From the NCBI RefSeq assembly GCF_923868895.1, contig NZ_OV350343.1, positions 186,001 through 250,000 on the forward strand: DNA of 64,000 nucleotides, written 5' to 3'. A program made the translations under genes and the position numbers. This document shows positions 27,369-38,198 of this stretch, piece after piece. This DNA is from Halomonas sp. TD01 (GTDB taxonomy: Bacteria > Pseudomonadota > Gammaproteobacteria > Pseudomonadales > Halomonadaceae). The notes under the pieces are model-generated. The model saw nothing but the letters and a program-made list of their open reading frames with translations. It was not told the origin of the DNA and ran no database searches. Positions within the stretch are counted from its first letter, which is position 1. Each line of letters starts with the position of its first letter.

Positions 27369-28448
27369 CTATGAGACCTCAAGGGCCACTTTCAATACAC
27401 CATCGCGCTGGTGGGAAAACAGATCGTAGGCATCAACAATGTTCTCTAACGCGTAGCGGTGCGTGACCATGGGACCAAGATCTAATCGCCCTGCAGCAAT
27501 GATGCTCATCAGCCTGCGCATGCGCTCTTTCCCGCCGGGGCATAATGACGTAATGATCTTGTGGTCACCCAAGCCAGCGCAGAAAGCGCCCAGCGGAATC
27601 GTCAGGTCTTCAGAGTAAACGCCCAGGCTCGACAGCGTGCCGCCGGGCTTTAACACCCGCAAGGCAGATTCAAAGGTTTGCTGCAGGCCGAGTGCCTCAA
27701 TGGCCACATCAACACCGCGCCCGCCTGTCAGCTTTAGAACCTCCTCCACTACATCAACCTTACGAAAATCCAGCGCCACATCAGCGCCCATCTGCTTGGC
27801 CATTGCCAAACGTTCATCGACACCGTCTACCGCAATAATCATCCCGGCCCCGCGCAGCCGTGCACCTGCTGTCGCACATAGCCCAATCGGGCCTTGAGCG
27901 AACACCACCACCGTGTCGCCAATATTAATACCCGCTTTTTCAGCACCAGCAAAGCCGGTCGACATGATGTCGGGGCACATCAGCACTTGTTCGTCGGTCA
28001 GGCCGTCTGGCACGGGCGAGAGATTGGACTGGGCATCGGGCACCAATAGATATTCAGCTTGGGCACCATCGATGGTGTTACCAAAGCGCCAGCCGCCCAT
28101 CGGCTTGTACCCATGACTATGGTGACCACCATCTTGCGAGGAACAACCATCTTGGCAGGCATAGGAGGTAAAACTGGGGCAAATCGCTCCGGCGATGACT
28201 CGCTGGCCCTCTTGGTACCCCTTCACATTGGCACCCAACTTTTCAATCACGCCCACCGGCTCATGGCCGATGGTTAAGCCTCGTTCAACAGGGTACTCAC
28301 CCTTGAGGATATGAATATCGGTGCCGCAGATTGTGGTAGTGGTCACACGCATCAACGCATCATTAGGGCCAATTTCGGGAATGGGCTTGTCGTCAATTTC
28401 AATCCGACCAGGCTCAACAAAAATAGCGGCTTTCATCATGGTAGGCAT
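27369..28448 (-). CDS. Zinc-dependent alcohol dehydrogenase
   Basis: A 359-residue MDR enzyme with catalytic zinc motif TICGTDIHILKGEYP, GHEPVGVIEKLG and the Rossmann segment VVVFAQGPIGLCATAGARL. The structural zinc lobe is replaced by a Cys/His-rich loop (ACQDGCSSQDGGHHSHG). It resembles secondary alcohol and isopropanol/threonine-type dehydrogenases, including the CPDIMSTGFAGAE segment. GGAG lies seven bases before the ATG. It probably interconverts short alcohols and carbonyls with NAD(P). Confidence 0.88.
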   Translation of the reverse strand: MPTMMKAAIFVEPGRIEIDDKPIPEIGPNDALMRVTTTTICGTDIHILKGEYPVERGLTIGHEPVGVIEKLGANVKGYQEGQRVIAGAICPSFTSYACQDGCSSQDGGHHSHGYKPMGGWRFGNTIDGAQAEYLLVPDAQSNLSPVPDGLTDEQVLMCPDIMSTGFAGAEKAGINIGDTVVVFAQGPIGLCATAGARLRGAGMIIAVDGVDERLAMAKQMGADVALDFRKVDVVEEVLKLTGGRGVDVAIEALGLQQTFESALRVLKPGGTLSSLGVYSEDLTIPLGAFCAGLGDHKIITSLCPGGKERMRRLMSIIAAGRLDLGPMVTHRYALENIVDAYDLFSHQRDGVLKVALEVS

Positions 28449-28633
28449 GTAACGGCTCCTATTGAAGTGAGTTATACCCCATCACTATTGAGCCCACTAG
28501 ATTAAGGAACAGCAATTGACGTGGAACAATGAGAGATACATTAGATATATATAGACTTAAATAGCATTTACCGCGCTATCTTATTTATACCAAGTGCACC
28601 GCTAGCAGCTGTTTCAATCTATAGGTACCCATC

Positions 28634-30100
28634 ATGTCGACACTACCTTTCAAACCCTGGTCGACCGCAATCGCTGTGGCCACCACCCTATTTATTTGGC
28701 TGGTAATTCCTTTGCCAGAAGGGCTGACGCCAAACGCTTGGCTCATGCTGGCAATATTTGTCGGCACTATTGTCGCTATCATCGGCAAAGCCATGCCTAT
28801 TGGGGCAATCTCTGTGATTGCGATTTCTATTGTCGCGGCAAGTGGTGTGACCGGTGATACGCCAGGCGAAGCCATCAGTGTCGCCTTAAGTAGTTATGCC
28901 AACCCACTTATCTGGTTAATTGCCATTGCGATTATGATTTCACGCGGGTTGATTAAAACTGGCCTAGGTGCACGTATTGGCTACTACTTCATCTCGATTT
29001 TTGGCAAACGCACGTTGGGAATTGGCTATGGCCTCGCCTTTTCCGAGCTTTCAATTGCGCCTGTCACACCAAGTAATACAGCGCGGGGTGGCGGTATCAT
29101 TCATCCCATTATGCGCTCGATTGCCCATAGTTTTGATTCACATCCTGAAGACAACACGTCTGGTAAAATCGGCAAATATCTAGCGCTGGTGAATTACCAC
29201 AGCAACCCCATCACCTCGGCTATGTTCATCACCGCCACCGCTCCTAACCCATTAACCGTTCAACTTATCTCATCCGCCACTGGGGCGGAAATACAGCTGA
29301 GCTGGTTAACCTGGGCGGTCGCCATGCTGCTGCCGGGCTTGGTCGCCATCCTGGCGATGCCGTACATTCTGTACTTGCTTTACCCACCGGAAATTAAAGA
29401 AACCCCGAATGCCACCCAGTTAGCGAGAGACAAACTGGCCGAACTAGGAAAGCTAAGCCGAAACGAAGGCATCATGCTGTTCGTTTTCTTAGTGCTGCTT
29501 TTGCTTTGGGCGGATATCCCAGCGATATTCCTGGGAGATGCAGTCACGCTTAATACCACCACGTCTGCGTTTATTGGCTTGTCGCTACTACTGCTAACAG
29601 GGGTTTTGACCTGGGAAGATGTGCTGAAAGAGAAAAATGCGTGGGATACGCTATTGTGGTTTGGTGCACTTATCATGATGGCTAGCCAACTTAACGAAAC
29701 AGGCCTTATTAGTTGGTTTTCAGCGAATATGCAAAGCTGGATTACCATGATGGGGATTGGTTGGGCCGGAGCCTCTGCACTTCTGGTACTCACCTTTCTT
29801 TATACCCATTACTTTTTTGCCAGCACGACCGCGCATATCACCGCGATGATGGCAGCATTTCTCACCGTTGGATTAAGCCTCGGCGCCCCGCCTATGCCTT
29901 TTGTGCTGATTATGGCGGCCACGTCTTCGATTATGATGACCTTAACCCATTACGCCACAGGCACCTCACCAGTCATCTTTGGCTCAGGCTACCTAACGCT
30001 GGGAGAGTGGTGGAAAGCTGGTTTCATTATGAGCGTGGTGAACCTACTCATTTGGGTAGTCGTCGGTGGTTTGTGGTGGAAGCTGCTTGGCCACTACTGA
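28634..30100 (+). CDS. DASS (SLC13) family sodium or anion-coupled dicarboxylate transporter
   Basis: A 488-residue protein with about 12 membrane spans. Signature sites are SIAPVTPSNTARGGGII (first SNT) and MFITATAPNPLTVQL in the first half, and HYATGTSPVIFGSGY in the second. Closest to the CitT/YbhI and plant plastid DiT branch, which exchange 2-oxoglutarate, malate, citrate or tartrate. The substrate cannot be fixed. It stands alone with a terminator behind it. Confidence 0.85.
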   Translation: MSTLPFKPWSTAIAVATTLFIWLVIPLPEGLTPNAWLMLAIFVGTIVAIIGKAMPIGAISVIAISIVAASGVTGDTPGEAISVALSSYANPLIWLIAIAIMISRGLIKTGLGARIGYYFISIFGKRTLGIGYGLAFSELSIAPVTPSNTARGGGIIHPIMRSIAHSFDSHPEDNTSGKIGKYLALVNYHSNPITSAMFITATAPNPLTVQLISSATGAEIQLSWLTWAVAMLLPGLVAILAMPYILYLLYPPEIKETPNATQLARDKLAELGKLSRNEGIMLFVFLVLLLLWADIPAIFLGDAVTLNTTTSAFIGLSLLLLTGVLTWEDVLKEKNAWDTLLWFGALIMMASQLNETGLISWFSANMQSWITMMGIGWAGASALLVLTFLYTHYFFASTTAHITAMMAAFLTVGLSLGAPPMPFVLIMAATSSIMMTLTHYATGTSPVIFGSGYLTLGEWWKAGFIMSVVNLLIWVVVGGLWWKLLGHY

Positions 30101-30114
30101 GTTATTGCCTGAAA

Positions 30115-30144
30115 ACCAACAGAGGCTATTGGCCTCTGCTGGTC
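30115..30144. terminator. Bidirectional terminator hairpin
   Basis: ACCAACAGAGGC, loop TATT, GGCCTCTGCTGGT between the convergent transporter and csbD genes. Short A and T runs flank it. Confidence 0.65.
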
Positions 30145-30165
30145 TTATAATGCCCTGGCTAGGCG

Positions 30166-30345
30166 TTATTTCTTAGCCTTTTCCTTGGCCTCACCTTTAC
30201 CTTTTTGCAGTTCGCCTTTTGCTTGTTGGGCTTTACCCTTAGCTTCTGTTTTACTACTTCCGGTTACTTTTCCCGCTGTTTCCTTCGCTTTTCCGGCGGC
30301 TTTGTTGGCGGTGCCTTTCACTTTATCTTCTTTGCCACTTGCCAT
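30166..30345 (-). CDS. CsbD-family stress protein
   Basis: A 59-residue, Lys/Ala/Gly-rich protein, start at 30345 after AGAGGTG. It has the CsbD pattern KEDKVKGTANKAAGKAKETA and a repeated KGKAQQAKGELQKGKGEAK. CsbD proteins are small, highly charged and induced by general or osmotic stress; their biochemical role is unknown. The length is typical. Confidence 0.88.
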   Translation of the reverse strand: MASGKEDKVKGTANKAAGKAKETAGKVTGSSKTEAKGKAQQAKGELQKGKGEAKEKAKK

Positions 30346-30451
30346 GACGAACACCTCTAATCCGTTAGTGGGGATGATGTCGCTCACTAAGTGAATACTT
30401 ACTTTGGATGGCGACTCCTTTACTAGCGTAGCCTTTGTTAGAAAAGTTACC

Positions 30452-31522
30452 TCAATTACTTTTAGACAGGCGCGTTGGCTCCCAACAATTTAGCAAGCAG
30501 TGCAAACAAGCCATTATCAATAAGGTGCTCACTAACGCGACGCTCATCGAAGAAAACCGATAAAGCGCACTATAAACAAGGTCTTGCTGTGGGCCTAGCG
30601 ATTGGCCAAAGAGAATACCTAACGTTGTCAGCCCTCCAAAGCCAATGCCTGAGCCGCCACCTTCCAAAATATGTTCTCTAGCAAACAGCATTAACCCCAG
30701 CCAATAGAGCAAAATCACCAGCAAAAAATGATGGCTTTGAGTGTAAAGCAATAGCTGCATTGCCAGCGCCAGATTACAGCCCAGTAGCGTGCCGATTGCT
30801 CGCTTACCTGCCGACACGCGAGCCCCGGAATAACCTAAAGCAAACAGAATCAGAATGGTGGCCATTTGCGCTGACAGTGAATCGCGTAGGTCAAACATTT
30901 GGAACACTACGAACGAGAGTGTGGCCGTAATGCCGCCCATCAATGTTTCATGGCGAATTTGGGCTGCAGGCTTTGCAACACGCGGTGGTAGCTGGCGGGG
31001 TTCAATATCGGGAAATAGCGTATGCATCAACATGGCAATAAATACCGCCAGTAAGCTGGCCATAATATTACTCGCCAAGAGATCGCTTAAATCAACACCT
31101 GGGTAGCTAGCAAAGTGCAGCAATATGCTTAGCGTCAACACGCCATTCGCGCCAAACAGAAACAGCGGGCCTTTTGCCATTAGATTGAAGCGCAGCAAAA
31201 ACAGACCTAGTACGACCAGCGTCATCACTACCGGCATATGCTTTAGAAGCCCCACCACCACGCTGACTTCCAGAGCATTCAAGCTAACGTTCGCCAAAAA
31301 CTGGCGAATGATGCCGCCATTTAAAATGGGCACCATTCCCAACAAGAACATCGGAAAAACGGTAAAAAACACCCCATAATTCCAGCCCATCAATTGGCTA
31401 ATAATAAAACCCAGCGAACCACCTCCCGCCACCCGCAGGCACTGGCGCAGGCCGTTTTGAGAGAGCGCTGGCTTATTAACAGCGACTACAGGCGTCTTTT
31501 TAATAATCGCTTTAATAAACAT
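30452..31522 (-). CDS. DUF2955/FUSC-like inner-membrane efflux component
   Basis: A 356-residue protein with roughly nine to ten helices in two similar halves split by a soluble loop (DIEPRQLPPRVAKPAA). The layout is that of YccS/AaeB-like and DUF2955 proteins. It overlaps the end of the HlyD-like gene by 11 bases, so the two are one unit, probably exporting aromatic acids or related toxic anions as AaeAB does. Confidence 0.8.
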   Translation of the reverse strand: MFIKAIIKKTPVVAVNKPALSQNGLRQCLRVAGGGSLGFIISQLMGWNYGVFFTVFPMFLLGMVPILNGGIIRQFLANVSLNALEVSVVVGLLKHMPVVMTLVVLGLFLLRFNLMAKGPLFLFGANGVLTLSILLHFASYPGVDLSDLLASNIMASLLAVFIAMLMHTLFPDIEPRQLPPRVAKPAAQIRHETLMGGITATLSFVVFQMFDLRDSLSAQMATILILFALGYSGARVSAGKRAIGTLLGCNLALAMQLLLYTQSHHFLLVILLYWLGLMLFAREHILEGGGSGIGFGGLTTLGILFGQSLGPQQDLVYSALYRFSSMSVALVSTLLIMACLHCLLNCWEPTRLSKSN

Positions 31523-32573
31523 AGTGCAGCCAACTGATCAGGTGCGCCTGCAACCACGCAAACGGCTTAGCCATTCCATGCTCGCCCGGTACTAGTTGCA
31601 CCGTTGCTCGTGCACCACTCGGGGGCAGCTCAGACAACGGCGTATCTATCGCCACATGAATACGCGCACGTTGCGCATCTCTCACCCAACGATCTGAAGC
31701 AGGAATATCCACAAGTTGACCATCCGCTGCCTGCTGGCCTGCACGGGAGCCAGCATCAAAGGCACTGACATGCCCTTCAAAAATGCGCCCAGGCAACGCA
31801 TCAAATACCACTTTTGCTTCATCGCCAAGCGCAACATGGCGCAAGCTCTTTTCACGAAAATCAGCCACTATCTCTACCGTGCTCGCGACCAGCGCTACCG
31901 CCGGTTGCCCCGCCTGCACATAGTGGCCAGGCTGTAGCTGAAGATTAGTGATCACACCGGACTCTGGCGCTTTTACCACCGTATGGGCTAAATCCAGCTC
32001 AGCTTTTTCAAGGGCATTATTGGCTTGGCGAAGACGCAAGTTATCGTCGCCCTCTTCTCCCAGCTGTACCTCTAAACTTTCAATCTGTGCCTGGGCAGAC
32101 GCCACAGCCGCTTGCGCGGTATGTTCGGCCGCTGCCTGCTGTTCGTACTGCTGACGAGAAATCACCTGCCGCCCAAGAAGTGCTTCAGCACGGCGGCGCT
32201 CTCCGCTGTGCTCATCGAAAGTGGCCTGCGCCGAGGAAAGCGATGCCCTGGCAGCCGCCAGCTCTGCATTCAAGCGGGCGTTTTCTTGCTCCGCTTGTTC
32301 CCGGTTTAATTGGGCTTGGGAGTGGGCGATTTGAAAGGGAGATGGGTCTAAGCGAAACAGCACATCCCCCTGGGTTACCTGCTGATGATCGCCCACCACG
32401 ACTTCTTGCACGGGGCCGCTTAGCTCAGGAGCAATGCGCGTTACGGGGCGCATTGCCCGCGCTTCAGGTGTCATAGGCATGAAGCTATCGGCTAGCAGGA
32501 AGTAAACAAACAGCAGTAAAAACATTGCCAGGGCTATTTTCACCCAGCGAGTAAAGCGTTGATCAGGAGACAT
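31512..32573 (-). CDS. HlyD-family periplasmic adaptor (AaeA/EmrA-like)
   Basis: A 353-residue membrane fusion protein. One N-terminal helix (VKIALAMFLLLFVYFLLAD), a split lipoyl domain (ISGPVQ-type: APELSGPVQEVVVGDHQQV and VVKAPESGVITNLQLQPG), a long coiled coil between residues 85 and 195, then beta-barrel segments. It links the downstream DUF2955 pump to an outer-membrane channel that is not in this window. No local regulator is visible. Confidence 0.9.
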   Translation of the reverse strand: MSPDQRFTRWVKIALAMFLLLFVYFLLADSFMPMTPEARAMRPVTRIAPELSGPVQEVVVGDHQQVTQGDVLFRLDPSPFQIAHSQAQLNREQAEQENARLNAELAAARASLSSAQATFDEHSGERRRAEALLGRQVISRQQYEQQAAAEHTAQAAVASAQAQIESLEVQLGEEGDDNLRLRQANNALEKAELDLAHTVVKAPESGVITNLQLQPGHYVQAGQPAVALVASTVEIVADFREKSLRHVALGDEAKVVFDALPGRIFEGHVSAFDAGSRAGQQAADGQLVDIPASDRWVRDAQRARIHVAIDTPLSELPPSGARATVQLVPGEHGMAKPFAWLQAHLISWLHYVY

Positions 32574-32802
32574 AGAGACTTCTCATTGACGAGCACCGAA
32601 GCGGCTATGTCGCCGCTTGGAGATATTGTTAGATGGAATACTTTAGTCTAACAAAAACATTAGCACGCTAACAATATTTTCACTGCGATCAATCACTCGA
32701 TGGGGTCGTCTCAGTAATTAGCCCTCGATACTTCATCTTTTATGCTAAAGAGACACCCTTAACGGCAGCGAGGAGTCGCCCCTTTGCTCAGCACAATAAA
32801 AA

Positions 32803-32832
32803 AGCCCTATCGCCACGGTTAGCGATAGGGCT
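32803..32832 (-). terminator. Terminator of the small outer-membrane protein gene
   Basis: AGCCCTATCGC, loop, GCGATAGGGCT; on the minus strand a run of T follows, placing it correctly for the gene ending at 32874. Confidence 0.88.
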
Positions 32833-32873
32833 GTATTTCTGTTGGTAGATTAAGTGAGCACTAGGCTACTGAC

Positions 32874-33383
32874 TTAAAAACGGTACTTTAGGCCTACACT
32901 GGCAGCATCAAAATCATAGGCAGATTTATCCAGGTAACGCATATAGTCAGCGCCTACCGATACATTAGAACTGATATCCATCTCCGCACCGGCACCATAG
33001 GAGAAACCGCTTTCACGGTCGTTGTTAATATCAACCTCAGTGAAGCCCGCTAAGCCATACAAACGCACTTCAGGTGCAATGGGTATGATACCTTTCGCAT
33101 AGGCACCAGCGACGTGATCTAGCTCGGCACCACCATCTGAACCACCCGTTCCCAAATGACCTTCTAAGGCGAAATAGTCATTGAACTGTGCCCCACCACG
33201 GAGACGCAAGCCAACATCATCGCGGGATGAACCCCGATCCGGGTTCAAGCTCCAAAACATGGCATCACCGCCCACATATCCTTGTGGGTACTGGAAGGGT
33301 TGTTGCGCCTGAGCCGATGCCGCGAAAGTACCTGCACCAACTAAAAGGGCAGCGGAGGTGAGTGATAATACGGTCATCTTCAT
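32874..33383 (-). CDS. Small outer-membrane beta-barrel protein
   Basis: A 169-residue protein with a Sec signal peptide ending AASAQAQ at about residue 27. The mature part has eight amphipathic strands (for example VGLRLRGGAQFNDYFALEGHLG and SVSVGADYMRYL-like segments) and ends in Phe (LKYRF), as expected for BamA substrates. It resembles the OmpA N-domain/OmpW-like eight-strand barrels. GAGG sits nine bases before the start. It has its own terminator and no operon partner. Confidence 0.85.
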   Translation of the reverse strand: MKMTVLSLTSAALLVGAGTFAASAQAQQPFQYPQGYVGGDAMFWSLNPDRGSSRDDVGLRLRGGAQFNDYFALEGHLGTGGSDGGAELDHVAGAYAKGIIPIAPEVRLYGLAGFTEVDINNDRESGFSYGAGAEMDISSNVSVGADYMRYLDKSAYDFDAASVGLKYRF

Positions 33384-33500
33384 AAGTTAAACCTCAGTTA
33401 AAAAACAGTGTTTCCTTACACTTTTTAATTGTGGCTCATACTTAAGGAGAACGCAATTTGCTGGCCCAGCTTGCATATAATTTCCTTTTTCCTCTCCTGT

Positions 33501-34439
33501 TTACCGACCTTTAGAAAGGCTGAGCACGACAATGCCGCAAACGACCACTGCCCCGCCAACTAATTGGCTAGGGCTAAGCATCTGACCTAAAACGATATAA
33601 CCGAGTAGCAAAGACGCTACTGGCTCAAAGTTCATAACCGGTGCATTACGCGCCATGTCTAGACGTGGCACAAAAATAAACAGCAGGGAAAAGGCACTGC
33701 CGTATAGCAAGGCTAATAACGCTAGCCCTGTCCAGCCTGCGCTGTTATCGGGCAAGCTCATTCCCCCGGGAACCGCCCCTAGCAACCCGCCAACGATCAT
33801 GACAATAAATACCGTTTGCATGGTCAGCAGGCTACGTAACGTGCTGCCAACCCTCGCCAAGCGATGCTCAGTAACCCAAAGCGCACAGGCAAACGCAAAG
33901 GCAGCACTTAACCCAAACCCGATGCCGACTAACCACTCCGGCCCCATGGCATCGGCATCTGCGATCCAGCTCGGTATATCAAGCACTACTAACAGCCCGA
34001 TTAAAATAGTGCCCATAATCAGGCAGCTACGCAGCGAAGGCCGAGGGCCGCCCAGCGCCCAACTTAATAGCGCTAATTGAATAGGAAAGGTGTTAACCAG
34101 TAGCAGCGCAATGACCACCGGCAAACGTGCTACCGCTGAATAAAGACTGACACTTTGGATGGCAATCAGAAGACCCACTGCCAACTGCCATGGCCAGGTG
34201 CCGGGCGGAAGCCAAAGCCGCTTTTTCTGAACCACGACCAGCGTCAGCAAAATCAGACACGCCACACCTGAACGCATCAGTACCGCAAGCAGCAAGCCAG
34301 TGCCGTTATCAAACGCTAGCCGCGCAGAAACGTGGTTGGCTGCGAACATGGTAGCCACCGACATCATCAGCAAAATGGCTAGGTGGCGAGGCAGTAACGT
34401 TGGTAACGACGTAGAAGGCATAGGAACAAAACGGCTCAC
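33501..34439 (-). CDS. EamA/DMT-family exporter
   Basis: A 312-residue membrane protein with ten predicted helices in two EamA repeats (ATMFAANHVSARLAF and ALLYGSAFSLLFIFVPRLD mark each half). Members export amino acids, nucleosides or other metabolites; substrate unknown. The GTG at 34439 and the ATG at 34421 are both possible starts and neither has a clear ribosome site. The gene is divergent from ackA across about 135 bases. Confidence 0.85.
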   Translation of the reverse strand: MSRFVPMPSTSLPTLLPRHLAILLMMSVATMFAANHVSARLAFDNGTGLLLAVLMRSGVACLILLTLVVVQKKRLWLPPGTWPWQLAVGLLIAIQSVSLYSAVARLPVVIALLLVNTFPIQLALLSWALGGPRPSLRSCLIMGTILIGLLVVLDIPSWIADADAMGPEWLVGIGFGLSAAFAFACALWVTEHRLARVGSTLRSLLTMQTVFIVMIVGGLLGAVPGGMSLPDNSAGWTGLALLALLYGSAFSLLFIFVPRLDMARNAPVMNFEPVASLLLGYIVLGQMLSPSQLVGGAVVVCGIVVLSLSKGR

Positions 34440-34574
34440 GATCAGTAGATTAACAAGCAGGATGACGACATTTTATGATGAAGGCTAACGAAATAGCGCG
34501 CTAATATCCTGCAGCGCAGCATGTTATACTAAGGTCTACCCCTCTTTTACGCTAACTACTTTACAAAGGTTGTT

Positions 34575-35759
34575 ATGAACACACCGGTGCTGGTCATTAA
34601 TTGCGGCTCTTCGTCTATTAAATATGCGTTGATTGATTCAGACCCTCAGGCACCGCGCTTAGCTGGTCTAGCAGAACGTCTAGGCAGTAGCGAAGCTCGT
34701 TTAAAAGGTAAGAACAGCGTGGGTGAAAGCTTTACCCAAGCGCTGCCCAATGCTGATCACGCTGAAGCGCTAAGCGCTATCCTAAAGCGCCTGGAAGGTC
34801 GAGTACCTGGCGCAGTTGGGCACCGCATTGTTCACGGCGGCGAACACTTCACCCAGGCAGCTATGATTGACGATAGCGTTATAGCCGCGATAGAAACGAC
34901 AGCAGCACTCGCACCACTGCACAACCCGGCTAACTTGGCTGGTATTGCCGCCACCCGACACGTCTTTCCAGACTTACCTCAGGTAGCCGTGTTTGATACG
35001 GCCTTTCACCAGACACTGCCGCCTCGTGCCTACCGCTACGCCCTACCGGAAGCTCTGTACACCGAGCACGGCATCCGTCGCTATGGTTTTCATGGCACTA
35101 GTCATGCGTATGTCAGTCAGCGTGCTGCCAAATTAAGTAGCCGCGGTGCAGGTGGTTGGTTAACCGCCCATTTGGGAAACGGCTGCTCTACTAGTGCCAT
35201 ATGGAACAATCAAAGCCTGGATACCAGCATGGGGCTTACGCCGTTAGAAGGCTTAGTGATGGGAACCCGCAGCGGCGATGTTGACCCTGGCTTGCACGCT
35301 CACCTCCACCGCCAGCTTGGTTGGTCACTGGATGAGATCGATAATGTACTCAACAAGCAGAGCGGTTTACTGGGCCTTTCCGGCCTGACCAATGATATGC
35401 GTGAAGTAGAAGACCAAGCCCTGGCCGGCCACAAAGGTGCCAAACTCGCGCTAGAGGTATTCTGCTACCGAATTGCTAAATCGCTGGCCGCCCTTTCCTG
35501 TGCCCTTCCTCAACTCGATGGCGTTATTTTTACCGGTGGCATTGGCGAAAACTCACCAATCGTTCGCCGTGACGTACTGGCACTATTGTCCCACTTCCGT
35601 TTCAGTTTAGATGACGTGGCTAACGAAGCCACTATTCGCGGCAAAGAAGGCAAGTTGGACAACGCTGGCCACAATGGCCCCGAAGTGTGGGTAATTCCAA
35701 CTGATGAAGAGGGGCGTATTGCCATGGAAACCCGCCACTGTGTGGAGACGACTAAATGA
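34575..35759 (+). CDS. ackA: Acetate kinase
   Basis: A 394-residue kinase starting [17 protein letters not shown], with [25 protein letters not shown] and [10 protein letters not shown], all standard ASKHA acetate kinase motifs. It converts acetyl phosphate and ADP to acetate and ATP. The stop overlaps the pta start (ATGA), so the two steps of the acetate pathway are co-translated. TATACT at 34524-34529 is a likely -10. Confidence 0.96.
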   Translation: MNTPVLVINCGSSSIKYALIDSDPQAPRLAGLAERLGSSEARLKGKNSVGESFTQALPNADHAEALSAILKRLEGRVPGAVGHRIVHGGEHFTQAAMIDDSVIAAIETTAALAPLHNPANLAGIAATRHVFPDLPQVAVFDTAFHQTLPPRAYRYALPEALYTEHGIRRYGFHGTSHAYVSQRAAKLSSRGAGGWLTAHLGNGCSTSAIWNNQSLDTSMGLTPLEGLVMGTRSGDVDPGLHAHLHRQLGWSLDEIDNVLNKQSGLLGLSGLTNDMREVEDQALAGHKGAKLALEVFCYRIAKSLAALSCALPQLDGVIFTGGIGENSPIVRRDVLALLSHFRFSLDDVANEATIRGKEGKLDNAGHNGPEVWVIPTDEEGRIAMETRHCVETTK

Positions 35760-37939
35760 ACAACTCCGCCGAGCAACCCCAAGCCATATTACTGGTGCCA
35801 ACCAGCATGGGGGCCGGGCTAACCTCCGCTTGCCTGGGGTTAATTCAAGCACTGGATACCATCGGCCTGAAAGCCGGTTTTTTAAAGCCATTTATGCAAA
35901 ATGAGCTGAACGGCCCAGGGCTAGATCGTTCAACGGCTCTGGTATCGCGCACGCTAAACCAACGCCCGCCGTCACCTATTTCCCAGGCAAGGCTAGAACG
36001 TTTACTGCGCGATGATCAAACCGATGAGCTGATGGAAAACGTCGTTGAGCTCTTTGAGCAGGTCACCCAGCAAGCCTATCGGGACGGCAGTACTCTAGAC
36101 TTGGTGGTAGTAGAAGGTGTTGTTCCTACCCAACATACCACCTACGCCACCCAAACCAATGCCCAGTTGGCAGATGCGCTTAATGCGCGAATCATTTTGG
36201 TCGGCACTGGCGATTTAAACGAGCCGCAGCGACTTGCCGAAGAGCTGGACATGCATGCTAGAAGCTTTGGTGGCGTTAGCTCCAGCCGCACGCTTGGCGG
36301 CATTTTAATGCGCATGAAAAACCTGCCTTATGGTCAGGAGGACGACCTTTCTGCAGCACCCGGCACGATTAAGCCCCATCTTGAAGAGCCGATACTCAAT
36401 GAACTACGTCGCTATTCGCCAGCGCTAGCAACAGACAGCTTTCACCTGATTGGCGTAGTGCCTTACAGCAATACGTTAAGCGCACCGCGCACCTTAGATG
36501 TCGCGCGAGCGCTGAATGCCAAGATGCTCAATGAAGGGGAAGCCGCCAGTCGTCGCGTGCTTTCTACTAGCCTGTGCGCACGAAGTGCTGCCAATGCGCT
36601 GCATATTTTCAAACCGGGCAGTTTAGTTGTCGCCTCTGGTGACCGTGACGACGTGATGCTGGCATCAGCCTTAGCAACCATGAACGGCACTCAGCTAGCG
36701 GGCGTGCTGCTCACGAATGGTTTCATGCCTAACGACAATATGATTGAAATGTGTCGCCCGGCACTAAAAACCGGCCTACCTGTACTGGCAGTGGAAACCG
36801 ACAGCTTGACCACGGCGCAAAACCTGAGCCAGTTGAGCAGCGAAATTCCCATGGACGATTTCGAACGAGCTGAGCAGGTAGCACGTTATGTCGCAGCTCA
36901 CATGGATTTAGAGTGGCTTAAAGCCAAGCTCAGCCGTGGCTACATCCACCGTCTATCCCCATCAGCGTTTCGCCATCAGCTCGTCAAACTTGCCCAGCAA
37001 GCCAAGAAGCGCATTGTATTGCCTGAAGGCGACGAGCCGCGCACCATTGAAGCCGCGATTGTGTGTCAGCGGCGTGGCATTGCCGACTGCGTATTGCTCG
37101 GTAAGCGTGAAGATATCGAAAGCGTTGCCCGTCATCGCGGCCTGACGCTGCCGGATTCGCTCACGATTATTGATCCTGAGAGCACCCGGGCCAGCTATAT
37201 CAGCCCGATGGTAGAGCGTCGCCGCGGCAAACTGAACGAGCTAACCGCCGAGGCCCAACTCCAGGACAATGTAGTGCTGGGCACTATGATGCTGCAATTA
37301 GACGAAGTCGACGGTCTCGTATCAGGTGCCGTGCACACCACCGCCAACACGGTGCGCCCAGCGTTTCAGTTGATCAAAACGGCACCGGAATATAATCAGG
37401 TATCATCAATCTTCTTTATGCTGCTGCCTGAGCAGGTGGTGGTGTATGGCGATTGTGCGGTGAATCCTGACCCCGACGCCGAAACCCTAGCGGAAATCGC
37501 CTTACAAAGCGCCCGCTCCGCTGAAGCGTTTGGCATTGAACCGCGAGTCGCCATGATCAGCTACTCCACTGGCGACTCTGGCACCGGCGCGGATGTAGAT
37601 AAAGTGCGCGAAGCCACCCGCATCGCCAAAGAGCGCGCCCCGCACCTCGCGATCGATGGTCCACTACAGTACGACGCGGCCGCCATTGAAAGCGTTGGTA
37701 AGCAGAAAGCACCCGACTCCCCTGTCGCGGGCAAGGCGACGGTGTTTGTTTTCCCCGATCTGAACACCGGCAACACGACGTACAAAGCCGTACAGCGTAG
37801 TGCCCGTGTGGTCAGCGTTGGCCCAATGCTGCAGGGTTTGAACAAACCAGTGAACGATCTTTCCCGTGGCGCACTGGTCGACGATATCGTTTACACCATT
37901 GCACTCACCGCGATTCAAGCCAGCCAACGGGAAAGCTAG
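35756..37939 (+). CDS. pta: Phosphate acetyltransferase (long, three-domain type)
   Basis: A 727-residue class II Pta. The N-terminal P-loop-like domain ([18 protein letters not shown]) resembles dethiobiotin synthetase, the middle DRTGG domain covers about 230-350, and the C-terminal PTA domain starts [17 protein letters not shown] and contains the [16 protein letters not shown] and [12 protein letters not shown] motifs. It makes acetyl phosphate from acetyl-CoA. A strong terminator follows. Confidence 0.96.
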   Translation: MNNSAEQPQAILLVPTSMGAGLTSACLGLIQALDTIGLKAGFLKPFMQNELNGPGLDRSTALVSRTLNQRPPSPISQARLERLLRDDQTDELMENVVELFEQVTQQAYRDGSTLDLVVVEGVVPTQHTTYATQTNAQLADALNARIILVGTGDLNEPQRLAEELDMHARSFGGVSSSRTLGGILMRMKNLPYGQEDDLSAAPGTIKPHLEEPILNELRRYSPALATDSFHLIGVVPYSNTLSAPRTLDVARALNAKMLNEGEAASRRVLSTSLCARSAANALHIFKPGSLVVASGDRDDVMLASALATMNGTQLAGVLLTNGFMPNDNMIEMCRPALKTGLPVLAVETDSLTTAQNLSQLSSEIPMDDFERAEQVARYVAAHMDLEWLKAKLSRGYIHRLSPSAFRHQLVKLAQQAKKRIVLPEGDEPRTIEAAIVCQRRGIADCVLLGKREDIESVARHRGLTLPDSLTIIDPESTRASYISPMVERRRGKLNELTAEAQLQDNVVLGTMMLQLDEVDGLVSGAVHTTANTVRPAFQLIKTAPEYNQVSSIFFMLLPEQVVVYGDCAVNPDPDAETLAEIALQSARSAEAFGIEPRVAMISYSTGDSGTGADVDKVREATRIAKERAPHLAIDGPLQYDAAAIESVGKQKAPDSPVAGKATVFVFPDLNTGNTTYKAVQRSARVVSVGPMLQGLNKPVNDLSRGALVDDIVYTIALTAIQASQRES

Positions 37940-37971
37940 GCCACTAGCTACTCTTTATACGCACTAATAAA

Positions 37972-38008
37972 AACGCCCCGAACAGTAAATGAACTGCTCG
38001 GGGCGTTT
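37972..38008 (+). terminator. Terminator after pta
   Basis: AACGCCCCGAACAG, loop, CTGCTCGGGGCGTT with T-rich 3' side; A-run on the other side makes it usable both ways. Confidence 0.88.
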
Positions 38009-38198
38009 TGTTATTTAAATCCAGCATCGTAAATAATTAAGATATGTTAATTAGCAGGCTCGACCATTTACCTTGCAATTTATTTAAAATTAAATGTAAT
38101 GAGAAAGCTGAGAACAACACCATTCTTTTGTTAATTTTTAACATATTGAAGGGTGCTATATATCGTTATGGACGGAGTAATGCAGAAGGAGATGGTTT

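Noticed and set aside
25401..27385. Shared AGACCTCAAGGGCCA in the thiC terminator and at the end of the alcohol dehydrogenase gene
   Set aside because: Only 15 bases match and one copy is coding; likely chance or a small gene-end duplication not worth a claim.
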